Source of the DNA: Aestuariibacter salexigens DSM 15300
GTDB lineage: Bacteria; Pseudomonadota; Gammaproteobacteria; Enterobacterales; Alteromonadaceae
Length of the DNA stretch: 64,000 bases
Direction of reading: 5' to 3'
Assembly (NCBI RefSeq): GCF_000429145.1
Contig: NZ_AUBH01000006.1
Span: forward strand, 124,001 to 188,000
This document shows, in pieces, positions 19,514-29,654 of this stretch. Position numbers and translations under genes: made by a program. The notes under the pieces are model-generated. The model was not told where the DNA came from and ran no database searches. It worked only from the letters and a program-made list of their open reading frames with translations. Position 1 is the first letter of the stretch, and each line of letters starts with the position of its first letter.

Positions 19514-19586
19514 GTGGACTCCACGACAAAATATCAGGTTTATTATTGCCTCATTCTTCCATAAACTCGCTATCTTTCATAGCATT

Positions 19587-20285
19587 ATGACGCTTGGCGC
19601 CCAAGTAACTACGGGCCTTATCATTAGCCGGGAAACATACTTGAACAACGCCGTTTTTCTCTCTGTTTACGCCACGCTGGCAGGTTTTTATCTGGCATTG
19701 CTCATGCTTTTTCCAGAAATAAGTGGTGTTCCTAAAATAGCACTTAAAGTCTTGCCAATTGCGATGCTGCTTTGGTTAAGTGTTAGCACGCCAAGCCCTT
19801 ACAGGCGATGGCTGTGTGCGGCGGTTTTACTCAGTGCCTTAGGCGATATTTTTCTGGCCAGCAGCCTGCCTCATCAGTTTATTTTTGGTCTGGCTAGTTT
19901 CCTGCTCACCCACCTTGCCTACTGCATGATATTCATAAAACTCGCGAAAGGGCGTCAATGGCCCACTATCAAGGTAGTTTTCCTGACTCTATATTTAATC
20001 ATTTTGCTCACGATACTCATACCTGCTGCGGGCGCTCTTGCAGTCCCTGTGTCGGTCTACGCACTCACAATCTGCGTGATGGGGGCACTGGCAATAAAAA
20101 CTCAACATTCCATGCTGGGCTTTGGCGCATTGACCTTTGTGCTGTCAGATACCGTCATTGGCATCAACAAATTTGTCCTATCCATCCCAATGGCCGACAT
20201 CGCTATCATGAGCAGCTATTATCTAGCGCAATTGATATTAGTATTAACATTGACCCGTCATGCATCCGCCAACCACACCTCCTGA
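19587..20285 (+). CDS. YhhN/TMEM86-family membrane protein
   Basis: Polytopic inner-membrane protein of 232 residues with about seven or eight hydrophobic segments. It carries the YhhN-type motif ALGDIFLA near residue 87 and a second acidic motif [12 protein letters not shown] near residue 190. Eukaryotic TMEM86 relatives hydrolyse lysoplasmalogens; the bacterial substrate is unclear. The N-terminal 20 residues before the first helix may be over-extended. The last 26 bases overlap the start of mutH in another frame, so the two are translationally linked. It is divergent from rppH. Confidence 0.78.
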   Translation: MTLGAQVTTGLIISRETYLNNAVFLSVYATLAGFYLALLMLFPEISGVPKIALKVLPIAMLLWLSVSTPSPYRRWLCAAVLLSALGDIFLASSLPHQFIFGLASFLLTHLAYCMIFIKLAKGRQWPTIKVVFLTLYLIILLTILIPAAGALAVPVSVYALTICVMGALAIKTQHSMLGFGALTFVLSDTVIGINKFVLSIPMADIAIMSSYYLAQLILVLTLTRHASANHTS

Positions 20286-20940
20286 TTCTGAGCAGGAACT
20301 GCTCTGCAGAGCACGTCAACTAGCGGGTTTGCCTCTGGGTACGCTGGCTTCACTTGCTGGCATAAAAACCCCAGAAAATTTTAAGCGTGAAAAAGGGTGG
20401 ACTGGCCAGTTGATTGAGCTGTGGCTCGGGGCAACCGCAGGCTCTAAGCCGCAGCAAGACTTTCCGCATCTGGGCATAGAACTGAAAACTCTGCCCATTA
20501 ATGATGCTGGCAACCCTTTGGAAACCACATACGTATGCTACGCACCATTAACTAACGTAGCGGGGATAACCTGGGAAAACTCTAATGTGCGTAACAAGCT
20601 ATCTCGCGTATTGTGGTGTCCGGTGCAGGGTGAGCGTCACTTACCCCCTGCGCAGCGTCGCATGGCGACGCCATTTTTGTGGACACCAACCGGCTCACAA
20701 TTGGAGCAATTAAGACAAGACTGGGAAGAGCTCATGGATATGATATCTTTGGGCCAGGTTGAGGCCATCACCGCGCGTCAAGGTGTTGCGCTGCAACTTC
20801 GTCCAAAAGCAGCAGATGGTTCCAAATTAACCGATGCGGTCGGTTTTGATGGCACCTCCATACAGACGCGGCCCAGAGGTTTTTATCTTCGTAAGACGTT
20901 CACAAAGGCTTTGCTTGCCGACGCATTCAGCATTCTGTAA
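20260..20940 (+). CDS. mutH: DNA mismatch repair endonuclease MutH
   Basis: Nicks the unmethylated strand at hemimethylated GATC sites after activation by MutS-MutL. The 226 residues align along the whole length with E. coli MutH. Catalytic residues E53 (LIELWLGA), D67, E74 and K76 ([11 protein letters not shown]) are present, as is the C-terminal [10 protein letters not shown] block. Its presence implies Dam methylation in this organism. The ATG lies inside the end of the YhhN gene. It converges on the downstream cyclase gene with about 10 bases between stops and no obvious terminator. Confidence 0.97.
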   Translation: MHPPTTPPDSEQELLCRARQLAGLPLGTLASLAGIKTPENFKREKGWTGQLIELWLGATAGSKPQQDFPHLGIELKTLPINDAGNPLETTYVCYAPLTNVAGITWENSNVRNKLSRVLWCPVQGERHLPPAQRRMATPFLWTPTGSQLEQLRQDWEELMDMISLGQVEAITARQGVALQLRPKAADGSKLTDAVGFDGTSIQTRPRGFYLRKTFTKALLADAFSIL

Positions 20941-20950
20941 CAGTGCGATC

Positions 20951-22153
20951 TCAGGACGATGTAGCTATGGGTTCCTGACTAGCGGGAATGGACGGTTCAA
21001 CACAATTGCGTCCTTTTGATTTGGCGACGTAGAGCGCATTGTCTGCAGCACGCAACATAGACTGAATAGAGTCATGATCATCGATTGAGGCGCAGCCGAT
21101 GCTGACCTTGAGATCAATGTTATGTTTGTTCCAATGCAGTGGTCGCGAGGCGATATTGATACGCAACTTTTCTGCGGCGGGGATACCGTCTCTGCGCGTA
21201 CTGCCTGACATCAAGATCAGAAACTCTTCACCACCGTAGCGACAAATGATGTCTGTCTCCCTGAGGCTGTCATGCATTGTCTGTCCTACAAACTTAATTG
21301 CCTCATCACCCGCATCGTGACCATACTCATCGTTGATACGTTTGAAGTGGTCAACGTCAACCAGCATTACGCTAAAAGGCACATTGCTGCGTTTGTAAAG
21401 CTTATAGGCCTGCGCAAGCCTCAGTTTTATGGCGCGTCGGTTATACAAACCCGTTAACTGATCATGCTCAGCGAGCTTGCGTATTTTAAGGATCAATTTC
21501 GTTAATGCTGCACCAAAAGAGGCGGCGTTAGCCGTCACCAGAGCCACAAGGTAAGCCCAGAGCAGAGGTTCACTGTCAACTTGCGGACGGATAAACCAGA
21601 TTTCTGCAGTGTCAGGATAAAGTGCAATCAACAACCCTTTTAGCACGAGGATAGTGCAGATCACCACCGCCGGAAAAATAAACGACACTGCCGGCAGCAA
21701 TCCCATTTCATTGCGCAAACCGCGATACTTGGCCATTGCAGTGAGCGTTAACGCCGTGACGCAGATGATGGTAGTGCCAATAGACAGGGCTTCGATACTT
21801 GGTGAAAACATTAGTGCACAGAGAAGCAGTAAGCCAATCGCGACGATAGCGGCTTTATCAAATAAGCCATTGTTAGGCATTTGAAAAAGTTGATAGGTTG
21901 CCAGGCGGTAATAGAGGAAGCCTGCAACCAGAAACAGGTCGTTGATCAACCAAAATGTGACCGAGCTATCATCTGTGCGAAATAGGCTGATAGCGAATCC
22001 CGCGGCCATCACAACGTTGCCAATGGCAAAGCGTGTGCTCGCAGCGCGGTAAACCCGTAAGGGCGTCGCCATGAGCATCCACGCAATGGCTGAGAGTGAC
22101 GTGATAAACACAATCACAAGTACCAATTGAACGCTCAGAGAATAGGCTGGCAT
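20951..22153 (-). CDS. Membrane-bound diguanylate cyclase (GGDEF)
   Basis: Inner-membrane protein of 400 residues. Residues 1-220 hold about six or seven hydrophobic segments of an unassigned membrane sensor. Residues 230-390 form a GGDEF domain with active-site GGEEF at 307-311 and an inhibitory RETD site at 298-301, so it should be an active, feedback-regulated c-di-GMP synthase. It is transcribed alone and converges on mutH. The next gene upstream on the same strand, an AraC-type regulator whose N-terminus is also membrane-embedded, is about 90 bases away and could be linked. Confidence 0.9.
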   Translation of the reverse strand: MPAYSLSVQLVLVIVFITSLSAIAWMLMATPLRVYRAASTRFAIGNVVMAAGFAISLFRTDDSSVTFWLINDLFLVAGFLYYRLATYQLFQMPNNGLFDKAAIVAIGLLLLCALMFSPSIEALSIGTTIICVTALTLTAMAKYRGLRNEMGLLPAVSFIFPAVVICTILVLKGLLIALYPDTAEIWFIRPQVDSEPLLWAYLVALVTANAASFGAALTKLILKIRKLAEHDQLTGLYNRRAIKLRLAQAYKLYKRSNVPFSVMLVDVDHFKRINDEYGHDAGDEAIKFVGQTMHDSLRETDIICRYGGEEFLILMSGSTRRDGIPAAEKLRINIASRPLHWNKHNIDLKVSIGCASIDDHDSIQSMLRAADNALYVAKSKGRNCVEPSIPASQEPIATSS

Positions 22154-22241
22154 AACTCAGTATAAGTCACTTATGTCTGCTCGCAGTATGCCATAAATAC
22201 GCATTAAGTGGATAGCGTCAGAAGTCTCCTTATTAAGCTTA

Positions 22242-23381
22242 CTAGCGCCTTATAACCGAGGAGAATGGGTCCGCATCCCGTTCTTCTTTAATCAGTGATT
22301 CATTGCTCATCTGCTGAATGTATTTGATAAACATATTGCTCAAAAACTTTTCAGAATTGAATCCCAGCCGTCTGGCAACGGCAGACACTTTTGCATCGGT
22401 TTGCATCAACACTTTTTTCGCATACTCAAGCCGATAGTGATAAATGAACGCCCTGAAATTACGGTTCAAAATTGTCCGTGTGGCCACAGCCAGTGCCGTA
22501 GGATCGACGTCCGCTACCTTAGCCAGTTGGTCAATTCTAAGACCAATTTTTTTATACGCTTTGTGCTGAATCACCGCACTTTCGGCTTTTAGCAGCGTAT
22601 CTTGCAGTAAGGTCTGGTTGAATTTTGGAGCAATCAGCTGTGCATAATTTACAGACGATGTGGCATATCGACGTCTCTGTAACATAAGCATCAAGGAGCC
22701 GAGATAATACGCTGCTACTGCCAGATTGAAGGTGGATTTCCACCCTTCAAACGGTAACAATCCTAATGCAATCAGCACAGTGAAGATGATCATGCCAAAC
22801 GCAAGGCATACCTGAATGGCAAACCACCCCATCAGCATCGGCAGTTTGTAAAGGTGCACATCCACTACGAGATCGGATAGGAAAAACTGGTACCGCTGCA
22901 ATAAATCGACGCTGCGTAACCCTGCAACCAGCATCATAAAGCCGATGCCAATGGTGAGCAGATAAACTGACCAGTTACCCAACGGATCTCCAATCGGTGG
23001 GGAGTTGAGCATCATGGTTTTAAACTCAGCGGGAAGAATAAGAAATGGCACCTGCAATATCGCCATCAGCGCAACGGGAAACAGCCACAGCGCCTGTTGC
23101 TTGAACGGCGCTTTTAGCAGCAGACTGTGCAACGCATAGAACATCAAGAGCGCCAACAGAGCAGGAATGAACTGAAATGCCCCGCTGATAAACACCAGCG
23201 ATGACCATGAATCAAAACTTTTGATCGCTTCATCTACCAGCATCAAAGGCCACAGGAGTACCGCTATCCACATGATTTTTGCATGTCGCAAACTGTCATA
23301 ACGCACCCAGATGGTCACCAATGGTAGCAACCACGCTAAGATCAGAATAAAGATGAGCGCACTATGAAAGGATGCAGGCAT
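22242..23381 (-). CDS. Membrane-anchored AraC-family transcriptional regulator
   Basis: Protein of 379 residues. Residues 1-245 contain about seven hydrophobic segments, and residues 275-355 form an AraC-type helix-turn-helix (LAKVADVDPTALAVATRTI, FRAFIYHYRLEYAKKVL, VSAVARRLGFNSEKFLSNMFIKY). The regulator is thus tethered in the inner membrane and may bind DNA directly from there, a layout known for a subset of AraC proteins in marine gammaproteobacteria. The ligand and targets are unknown. It starts 6 bases after the stop of the CYTH/CHAD gene, which suggests co-transcription. Confidence 0.87.
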   Translation of the reverse strand: MPASFHSALIFILILAWLLPLVTIWVRYDSLRHAKIMWIAVLLWPLMLVDEAIKSFDSWSSLVFISGAFQFIPALLALLMFYALHSLLLKAPFKQQALWLFPVALMAILQVPFLILPAEFKTMMLNSPPIGDPLGNWSVYLLTIGIGFMMLVAGLRSVDLLQRYQFFLSDLVVDVHLYKLPMLMGWFAIQVCLAFGMIIFTVLIALGLLPFEGWKSTFNLAVAAYYLGSLMLMLQRRRYATSSVNYAQLIAPKFNQTLLQDTLLKAESAVIQHKAYKKIGLRIDQLAKVADVDPTALAVATRTILNRNFRAFIYHYRLEYAKKVLMQTDAKVSAVARRLGFNSEKFLSNMFIKYIQQMSNESLIKEERDADPFSSVIRR

Positions 23382-23387
23382 GTTTTT

Positions 23388-24875
23388 TTACCAATATGCC
23401 TCGGCCTGCAACGCCACGCGTCGGGACTTTTCCATCACGTCTAACAGTGCCTGCATTTTTTCATGGCTCCACACACGCAGTTCCTCTGTATTGTCGATAT
23501 CGGCATCATCAAGCATTTTCTCCAGCAGTGACAACGCCTTTAATTCATCAATACCCTCCAGAAGGTCAAGCCAGGGCGCTCTGAAACGGTCGCGGTCGTC
23601 ACCAAACCCAACAGTGACAAGATAGCCACAGCTGATGACCTGACGAAGTATGCTTTCCAATGTCAGATAGTGGGTCATGGTTAATTTGCCAGATGGCATG
23701 CTCTGCATAATGGTCTGCAGACCCTGTGATAGCCATCCTTTAACATGTTCATCCACCCGTTGTTCCCAGGCTTGAGAGTTGCCCCGCCATGGATGGCTGA
23801 GCATCAGGCGAGTAATGCTCAGTTGCAGAGCGACGTTATCCTTGCTGCGAATAATGTCTTCCGGACCATGTTGTTGCAGTAACCCTTCGATACGTCCACG
23901 CAAATAACTCATGAGCGGCTTGTCAGCCTGTAAACGTTTACTTAACAGGCCTTTTTTGGCGCGCAGCACGATCAGGTTTTGCAACTCTTGCTGCCAGTAC
24001 CAGCGTCGCGAATAGGCCATTAATTGTCGATGCACCTGCAGCAGCGGCTCGCACTGCAATACTGGCAAATAGAGGGAAACGGCATCTAACAGGACTTTTA
24101 AACCTTTAGTCAGCTCAGTAATTGATTTCGGTTTTCGGGCAAGCAAAAACTGGTTTTCATGATGTTGCCAATGACTGAGACCCACCTGCAGTGCTTTTAT
24201 AAACGCGTGCTCTGTGGTGTCACCTTGTTCAACCGGCACCGCCGCAGGTAAGGGCTTATTGTCGACCATGTTACCGGACGCTAACTGGCACCCCCGGGCG
24301 GCTTTGCTTTCATTACCCAGAGTAAGCGGTATCCGCTCCAACAGTTGTTCACCTATATCGACCAGTTTGGTTGGCTCACCTTTGAACAATTCCAATTCTA
24401 TTTCACAGATTGGTTGTTGCGCGTTGCCGGCGACCACATTGCCCTGATCAAATACCATCTCAATTTCGCAGTCATCATCCTGCAACAGATAAATTTGCCG
24501 AGAGAAATTAGTCGAAAAGACTTTTTCGAGTTCCCCCTGGGCAGACATGGGGTCAACCCCATCAGGCCAGATTTGACGATCAAACAGGCTAAGGTCGGGT
24601 GTTGCATCATTTAATGGCTGGTTGTATTCCGGACGCTGATGTAATCCGCCCAGTACCTGGCCTGCCAGCTTTACAGTCTGTTCATAGCGGCCATCTTTAC
24701 CGCGCACGCGAAAGCCGATTTTATTTGCATGAAAATCTCGGGCACTGGTGTCGTAATAATCATTGCTCAGAAAGCTATGGCTTTTGGTCACATTACCTTG
24801 CCACTGCTGTTCCAGCCACTGCTCAATTGCATCTGTCGCCTGCTCGGGCACAATCAGCTTTAATTCGGTTTCCAT
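23388..24875 (-). CDS. ygiF: CYTH-CHAD inorganic triphosphatase (YgiF-like)
   Basis: Cytoplasmic protein of 495 residues. The N-terminal CYTH domain (about 1-200) starts with the diagnostic ExExK motif (E2, E4, K6 in METELKL) and has further charged strands (FRVRGKDGRYEQTVK, CEIELELFKG) lining the triphosphate tunnel. Residues 220-490 form the helical CHAD domain, rich in His, Arg and Lys and thought to bind polyphosphate. E. coli YgiF hydrolyses inorganic triphosphate, and the length and domain order match it. It is divergent from the ygiM-like gene, the same neighbourhood as in E. coli. Confidence 0.9.
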   Translation of the reverse strand: METELKLIVPEQATDAIEQWLEQQWQGNVTKSHSFLSNDYYDTSARDFHANKIGFRVRGKDGRYEQTVKLAGQVLGGLHQRPEYNQPLNDATPDLSLFDRQIWPDGVDPMSAQGELEKVFSTNFSRQIYLLQDDDCEIEMVFDQGNVVAGNAQQPICEIELELFKGEPTKLVDIGEQLLERIPLTLGNESKAARGCQLASGNMVDNKPLPAAVPVEQGDTTEHAFIKALQVGLSHWQHHENQFLLARKPKSITELTKGLKVLLDAVSLYLPVLQCEPLLQVHRQLMAYSRRWYWQQELQNLIVLRAKKGLLSKRLQADKPLMSYLRGRIEGLLQQHGPEDIIRSKDNVALQLSITRLMLSHPWRGNSQAWEQRVDEHVKGWLSQGLQTIMQSMPSGKLTMTHYLTLESILRQVISCGYLVTVGFGDDRDRFRAPWLDLLEGIDELKALSLLEKMLDDADIDNTEELRVWSHEKMQALLDVMEKSRRVALQAEAYW

Positions 24876-25030
24876 GCTCTCAACGTGGTAAATATCATCA
24901 CGCGACCAAGATACCCTTGTGCCAGTTTGTTGGCAATTCGCAGTGCCTTGCCTTTATGGCGAGCTGCTCATACCATAGACATACTGATGTTGCGTCAGGC
25001 AACGAAACAAACCGCCCGTGTATTTTCACT

Positions 25031-25636
25031 ATGATAAAAACATTTCTGCTCATCGCCCTTTCCTCTCTCGTGTTTTCGAGCATTGCTCAGGAAAATCAAG
25101 AGCCTAACGATCAAGGCGGAGAGGTCCGTTACGTGACAGATAATCTGTACACGTTCATGCATGCTGGTCCTGGCCGGAATTACCGAATTTTAGGTTCTGT
25201 AGAAGCAGGCACCAAAGTGCAACAACTGCAGATCGACGCTGAAGAGGGCTACGTAGAAATTATTGACGACAGGCAACGCACCGGCTGGGTAGAAGCCAAG
25301 TTTATCACTAGCGACCCGAGCATAAAGGAACAGGTACCACAACTGATTGAAGCGCTCGACCTGGCGCAGAAAGAATTAGCGTCTTCAACGCAGGCCTATG
25401 ACAGGTTAAATCAGCAGTTGTCCAGCGAGCAAAATGAGATTGCTGAACTCAGACGCACACTGGCTGAGCTACAGAAACAAAATCAGACGCTCCGCGAACA
25501 GGTTGCTGAGTCAGATCAAAAAGAGTTGATGCAATGGGCCCTGCGCGGTGGACTACTGGCATTAGGTTCATTGGTGCTCGGGGTATTGCTAACCTACTTG
25601 CCGAAGAAAAAGCGTCGACAAGACAATTGGATGTAA
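25031..25636 (+). CDS. ygiM: TIGR04211-type SH3 domain protein (YgiM-like)
   Basis: Envelope protein of 201 residues. It has a signal peptide (MIKTFLLIALSSLVFSSIAQ), a bacterial SH3 domain (about 30-95, with YTFMHAGPGRNYRILGSVEAGTKV), a long coiled coil (about 100-165) and a C-terminal membrane helix followed by a basic tail (KKKRRQ). This is the architecture of the YgiM family; function is unknown, possibly a cell-envelope scaffold. The open frame extends 432 bases further upstream, but that part is antisense to ygiF and not signal-like. ATG 25031 is chosen because it gives the signal peptide. It is divergent from ygiF, as in E. coli. Confidence 0.88.
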   Translation: MIKTFLLIALSSLVFSSIAQENQEPNDQGGEVRYVTDNLYTFMHAGPGRNYRILGSVEAGTKVQQLQIDAEEGYVEIIDDRQRTGWVEAKFITSDPSIKEQVPQLIEALDLAQKELASSTQAYDRLNQQLSSEQNEIAELRRTLAELQKQNQTLREQVAESDQKELMQWALRGGLLALGSLVLGVLLTYLPKKKRRQDNWM

Positions 25637-25702
25637 GTCTGATAATCCGCCGTGTCATTCTTAGGGTCGTAATGCACGCATGGTCTGACAACCGGGTCAG
25701 CC

Positions 25703-26338
25703 ATGTTTAGCACCGAAGCGTATCTGACATTTCTGACCGCCGTGATCGTACTTGCGTTATCGCCGGGCCCATCGAATTTATATATCATGGCCCGCAGTAT
25801 GGCGCAGGGGCGGCAGGCAGGGTATGCAGCAGCTTCAGGTATGGCGGCGGGTTCAATCCTTTATGTCGTACTAACGGCGCTTGGACTCTCCACAATTATT
25901 GCCTACTCTCCTCTTGCCTATACGGCACTGCAGCTATGTGGTGCTGTCTATCTCATTTATCTCGGATTTCAGTATTTTCGTCAGGCACCGCTGCATCAGC
26001 CTTGTGCTTCAGCACAGGTATCGCAGCCAACCTACAAGCTGTTAAAACAAAGCTTTGTGGTAGAGCTGACCAACCCTAAAACTGCATTGTTTTTCCTGGC
26101 ATTTCTACCTCAATTTGTGAATCCTGAGGGACATCTTGGCGTGCAATTGATGGCACTTGGGCTAACCTACACTATTGTAGGGTTCATCAGCGACCTGATG
26201 GTTGCCACGCTGTCCGGCAAACTGGGGCGCTGGCTGGCTCATCATCCCTGGTTTGAGCGCTGGCAAGATCGCCTGTCAGGCAGCATTCTTATTGGCCTGG
26301 GAAGTTACCTGGTCATTCAGCACTACACAGAACGCTAG
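25703..26338 (+). CDS. LysE/RhtB-family amino-acid exporter
   Basis: Inner-membrane exporter of 211 residues with about six hydrophobic segments. The family signature is present near the N-terminus (ALSPGPSNLYIMARSMAQGRQAGYAAASG) and in the mid-region block ELTNPKTALFFLAFLPQFV. Family members export lysine, threonine, homoserine or related amino acids; the substrate cannot be read from sequence. It starts 66 bases after the ygiM-like gene on the same strand. Confidence 0.9.
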   Translation: MFSTEAYLTFLTAVIVLALSPGPSNLYIMARSMAQGRQAGYAAASGMAAGSILYVVLTALGLSTIIAYSPLAYTALQLCGAVYLIYLGFQYFRQAPLHQPCASAQVSQPTYKLLKQSFVVELTNPKTALFFLAFLPQFVNPEGHLGVQLMALGLTYTIVGFISDLMVATLSGKLGRWLAHHPWFERWQDRLSGSILIGLGSYLVIQHYTER

Positions 26339-26370
26339 TAGAAACAAAGACAGTCAAATAAGGAGACGTC

Positions 26371-28101
26371 ATGTCCTTTGCTCGCCGCCATCCATTCGTC
26401 ACTGCTGGAACTGCCATTCTGGCAATTTTGCTGGTTGTATATTTGCTGCTGGTTGATGCAATCATCAAACAGGTCGTGACAGATCAGCTTGAGCAGGCAA
26501 CAGGGGCGGAAGTCAACATTGCCAGCGTTTCTCATCGGCTGTTCCCCATTGGCGTGCAGATCGAAGATATTCAGCTGACTGACCCTGCTCAGCCTCATAA
26601 TAATCGTGTGCAGGTGGCATTAGCGGACGCAGATGTAGAGTTCTGGCCATTACTCAAAGGCAAAGTCATCGTGCCTAACTTAGTAGTAGAGCAGATGGCG
26701 TTTTCGCAGCCTCGCCGGCAACCTGGTCAGGTATATCGTCAGCCAGACCCCAACAGCAGCATGGCGCAAATGAAAGAGTTACTTAAGCTGCCGAAAGTGC
26801 CCAGCGTCGATGAATTACTGGCTGACTCACCATTAAAAACCGCTGCAGCAGTGGAGCAGGCGAAACAAACCTACCAGCAATATGATGACACCCTCAAAGC
26901 GCAGTACGAGGCATTGCCCAATAAGAAAAAACTGGAAGATTACAAAGCCAGATTTGAAGCATTGAAGAATACGGATTTCAATAACCCCGCTGACGTCATT
27001 AAGGCACAAGAAACCTTCAATGCACTGAAGGAGGAACTGGGTCAGGACAAGCAGCGCCTCAGTACTTTTACCGATACCGCTCAGCAGGCGACGAAGCAAA
27101 TGCAGGCGGATCTAAAGGCCCTGAAGGACGCGCCAGGCCAGGATTATCAGCAGCTCAAAGGGCTCATTTCAGGCGACCCCGAATCCATTGCATTGCTGAC
27201 GCAGACGCTGTTTGGTCGCCAGGCTGCTGAATACAGCAGACACTTATTGACAGCGTGGCAGCTTATCGAGCCAATGCTGGCGGCATCTGAAGATAGCCCA
27301 CAGGAAATTGCCGTTGATGACAGCGGCATTCCAGACTTCTGGATAAAAAAGGCCAGAGTGACGCTGCAATTGGCAAACGAATCTGTGATCAGTGAATGGC
27401 AGGACATTACCACTCAGCACGATCTGATAGGTAACCCCACACGCTTCTCGATTGACTCTGCGGCGGGGGCGCTTTGGCAGAAACTGATGATTGGTGGCGA
27501 GTTAGCGGTGCGGGATGGCGCTTTGTTTGGTCAGCAAAATTGGCAGGTCGCGGGAGTCAAGCTGGCCGGCTTGACGCTGGCCCAAAGTGATACGTTTTCC
27601 AGCATACTGGAATCTGCCAGCCTTCTGGCTTCGGGCAGTCTTAAGGTTGATAACAACCTTCTCGATGGCAGTGGCAACTTTGATTTTAGCGACATGAGCA
27701 TAAACGCAAACGGAGATAGCAGCGTTGCTCGGGTGCTGGCCGGCGCTCTCGACCAGATGACATCACTGTCGCTGACCACAATGCTTTCTGGCTCAACGCT
27801 GGCCCCCGAGTTCAAATTTCGCTCCAATGCCGCCGGACAGCTGGCTAAATTGTCGCTGGCATCACTGGGTAGCAGCGAGAAAGGCAAACTTGACGAGTTA
27901 CAAAACAAGCTTAATGCAATGGCAGCCAGTCAGCTCGGAACAACCTCGGAACGCGTCGCCGAGTGGCTGGATCTGCAAGCCCTCGCACAGGGACAACTAG
28001 GTGACATCGAGGGTATGATGCAAGGAAAGTTCAATGATCTTGTCGAGCAACAAAAAGGGAAAGTGCTCAACAAATTATTGAAAAAATTAGGCAATGGGTA
28101 G
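26371..28101 (+). CDS. TIGR03545 family protein (AsmA-like envelope protein)
   Basis: Protein of 576 residues with one N-terminal membrane helix (about 10-30) and a large presumably periplasmic body. Residues 30-120 look like the start of an AsmA/BAM-translocation-like domain (VNIASVSHRLFPIGVQIEDIQL). A charged helical region spans about 130-270 (coiled coil), and the C-terminal third is beta-rich. It matches the TIGR03545 family, whose function is unknown. The ribosome binding site AAGGAG lies 8 bases before the ATG. In some genomes this family is paired with TIGR03546; no such partner is here. Confidence 0.78.
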   Translation: MSFARRHPFVTAGTAILAILLVVYLLLVDAIIKQVVTDQLEQATGAEVNIASVSHRLFPIGVQIEDIQLTDPAQPHNNRVQVALADADVEFWPLLKGKVIVPNLVVEQMAFSQPRRQPGQVYRQPDPNSSMAQMKELLKLPKVPSVDELLADSPLKTAAAVEQAKQTYQQYDDTLKAQYEALPNKKKLEDYKARFEALKNTDFNNPADVIKAQETFNALKEELGQDKQRLSTFTDTAQQATKQMQADLKALKDAPGQDYQQLKGLISGDPESIALLTQTLFGRQAAEYSRHLLTAWQLIEPMLAASEDSPQEIAVDDSGIPDFWIKKARVTLQLANESVISEWQDITTQHDLIGNPTRFSIDSAAGALWQKLMIGGELAVRDGALFGQQNWQVAGVKLAGLTLAQSDTFSSILESASLLASGSLKVDNNLLDGSGNFDFSDMSINANGDSSVARVLAGALDQMTSLSLTTMLSGSTLAPEFKFRSNAAGQLAKLSLASLGSSEKGKLDELQNKLNAMAASQLGTTSERVAEWLDLQALAQGQLGDIEGMMQGKFNDLVEQQKGKVLNKLLKKLGNG

Positions 28102-28192
28102 GCTTCAGGGGCAATCGCAATATAGCTATATGGTGTAATCATCGGCATAATGCCGAATTAAGAATCGGTCAAACCACGGGAGGCATACAGTA

Positions 28193-28468
28193 ATGAAGTG
28201 GGTCAGTATACTACTACTGGTGTTATTGGCTGCCCTTCAATATCGACTGTGGTTTGGAAAAAACAGCATTCCTGACTACCTGGCCATGCAGGAAGAGGTT
28301 GAGCACCAGCGTCAGCAGAATAATAATTTGCGGCAGCGCAACAACCTGTTGAAAGCAGACATCGATGATTTAAAAATCGGTATGGAAGCCATTGAAGAAC
28401 GCGCTCGTCATGAGCTAGGCCTGATCAAAAAAGGTGAGACCTTTTACCGTATTTTGCCCGCAGAATAA
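28193..28468 (+). CDS. ftsB: Cell division protein FtsB
   Basis: Bitopic divisome protein of 91 residues that forms the FtsQLB complex linking septal peptidoglycan synthesis to the Z ring. It has a single N-terminal membrane helix (VSILLLVLLAALQYRLWFG), then a leucine-zipper coiled coil (about 28-65), then ERARHELGLIKKGETFYRI, which is the diagnostic FtsB C-terminal block. A GGGAG-like ribosome binding site precedes the ATG. ispD begins 3 bases after its stop, as in E. coli. Confidence 0.97.
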   Translation: MKWVSILLLVLLAALQYRLWFGKNSIPDYLAMQEEVEHQRQQNNNLRQRNNLLKADIDDLKIGMEAIEERARHELGLIKKGETFYRILPAE

Positions 28469-28471
28469 GTT

Positions 28472-29167
28472 ATGACTGACAACATCACCGCTATTGTGCC
28501 GGCAGCCGGTGTCGGTCGTCGTATGCAGGCTGACAGACCCAAGCAATACCTGCCCCTGGCTGGCAAGACCCTGCTCCAGTGCACGTTGGAAAATCTTATC
28601 TCCCACCCAAGTATTGTGCATATTGTCGTTGCGCTCCATCCTGAAGACCCATTTTTCCCGTCACTGGATATCGCCAGCGCCAACTGGTTGACGACGGTAG
28701 CAGGAGGGCAGGAGCGAGCAGACTCAGTGCTCGCCGCTTTGCAGAAGGTTACGGACTGCGACTGGGTGATGGTGCATGATGCTGCGCGCCCTTGCGTATT
28801 GCACGACGATATAGACCGGTTGCTGGCGCTGTGTGAGACCGGTGAAGACGGCGGCATACTTGCGTACCCGGTGCGAGATACGATGAAGCGTGCACAGCAG
28901 GCAAATGGCTCGCGGGTCAGTCACACCGAACCCAGACAAGGGCTATGGCATGCCCTTACGCCGCAGTTATTCAGGCGTCAGTATCTTCTGCAAGCGCTAA
29001 CGCAAGCGCTGGCATCAGGTGTTGAGGTGACTGATGAAGCCTCTGCCATTGAATGGTACGGTGGCTCAGTCAAACTGGTAGAAAGCAGTGCCAGTAACAT
29101 CAAGGTAACCCGCCCGGAAGACCTCGCACTGGCAGAATTTTATCTAACCCAACAGAGAACAGTATGA
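28472..29167 (+). CDS. ispD: 2-C-methyl-D-erythritol 4-phosphate cytidylyltransferase
   Basis: Third step of the MEP isoprenoid pathway: couples MEP with CTP to give CDP-methylerythritol. The nucleotide-binding loop [18 protein letters not shown] is intact, as are the later blocks VHDAARPC and [10 protein letters not shown]. At 231 residues it is normal length. It overlaps ispF by 4 bases (the last codon and stop run into the ispF ATG), so the two steps are translationally coupled. The products feed, among others, IspB encoded at 40927-41898. Confidence 0.98.
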   Translation: MTDNITAIVPAAGVGRRMQADRPKQYLPLAGKTLLQCTLENLISHPSIVHIVVALHPEDPFFPSLDIASANWLTTVAGGQERADSVLAALQKVTDCDWVMVHDAARPCVLHDDIDRLLALCETGEDGGILAYPVRDTMKRAQQANGSRVSHTEPRQGLWHALTPQLFRRQYLLQALTQALASGVEVTDEASAIEWYGGSVKLVESSASNIKVTRPEDLALAEFYLTQQRTV

Positions 29168-29643
29168 TCCGAATAGGACACGGTTACGATGTGCACCGCT
29201 TTGGCGGGACAGGGCCAATTATTATTGCTGGCCAGCGCATTGATTATGAGCAGGGCCTGCTTGCTCATTCCGATGGTGATGTAGCACTGCATGCGGTGTG
29301 TGATGCCATTCTTGGCGCCCTGGCACTTGGCGATATCGGCCATCACTTTCCCGATACAGATGCAGCATACGCCGACGCCGATAGTCGAGAGTTGCTTAAA
29401 CAGGTATTTGCTCAGGCCAAACAGCGCGGCTACGCACTAGGCAACCTGGATGTCACGATTGTCGCTCAGGCCCCCAAAATGGCGCCACATATTAGTGCCA
29501 TGCGAGCCAACATTGCCGCAGATCTCGAGGCCAGCACAGATCAGGTCAACGTCAAAGCAACAACAACAGAAAAGCTCGGTTTCACCGGTCGCAAAGAAGG
29601 CATTGCCTGCCACGCAGTGGTTATTCTACAAAACGTGTCCTAA
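29164..29643 (+). CDS. ispF: 2-C-methyl-D-erythritol 2,4-cyclodiphosphate synthase
   Basis: Cyclises CDP-ME 2-phosphate in the MEP pathway, working as a zinc-dependent trimer. The N-terminal motif [12 protein letters not shown] carries the zinc ligands Asp and His. [26 protein letters not shown] and the C-terminal [13 protein letters not shown] are classical. At 159 residues it is full length. It follows ispD with a 4-base overlap and precedes truD by 5 to 11 bases. Confidence 0.98.
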   Translation: MIRIGHGYDVHRFGGTGPIIIAGQRIDYEQGLLAHSDGDVALHAVCDAILGALALGDIGHHFPDTDAAYADADSRELLKQVFAQAKQRGYALGNLDVTIVAQAPKMAPHISAMRANIAADLEASTDQVNVKATTTEKLGFTGRKEGIACHAVVILQNVS

Positions 29644-29654
29644 GCGGTGTGGTG

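Noticed and set aside
24599..25030. Long upstream extension of the ygiM-like reading frame
   Set aside because: It is antisense to ygiF, its translation is low-complexity and non-conserved in character, and the signal peptide begins at ATG 25031.
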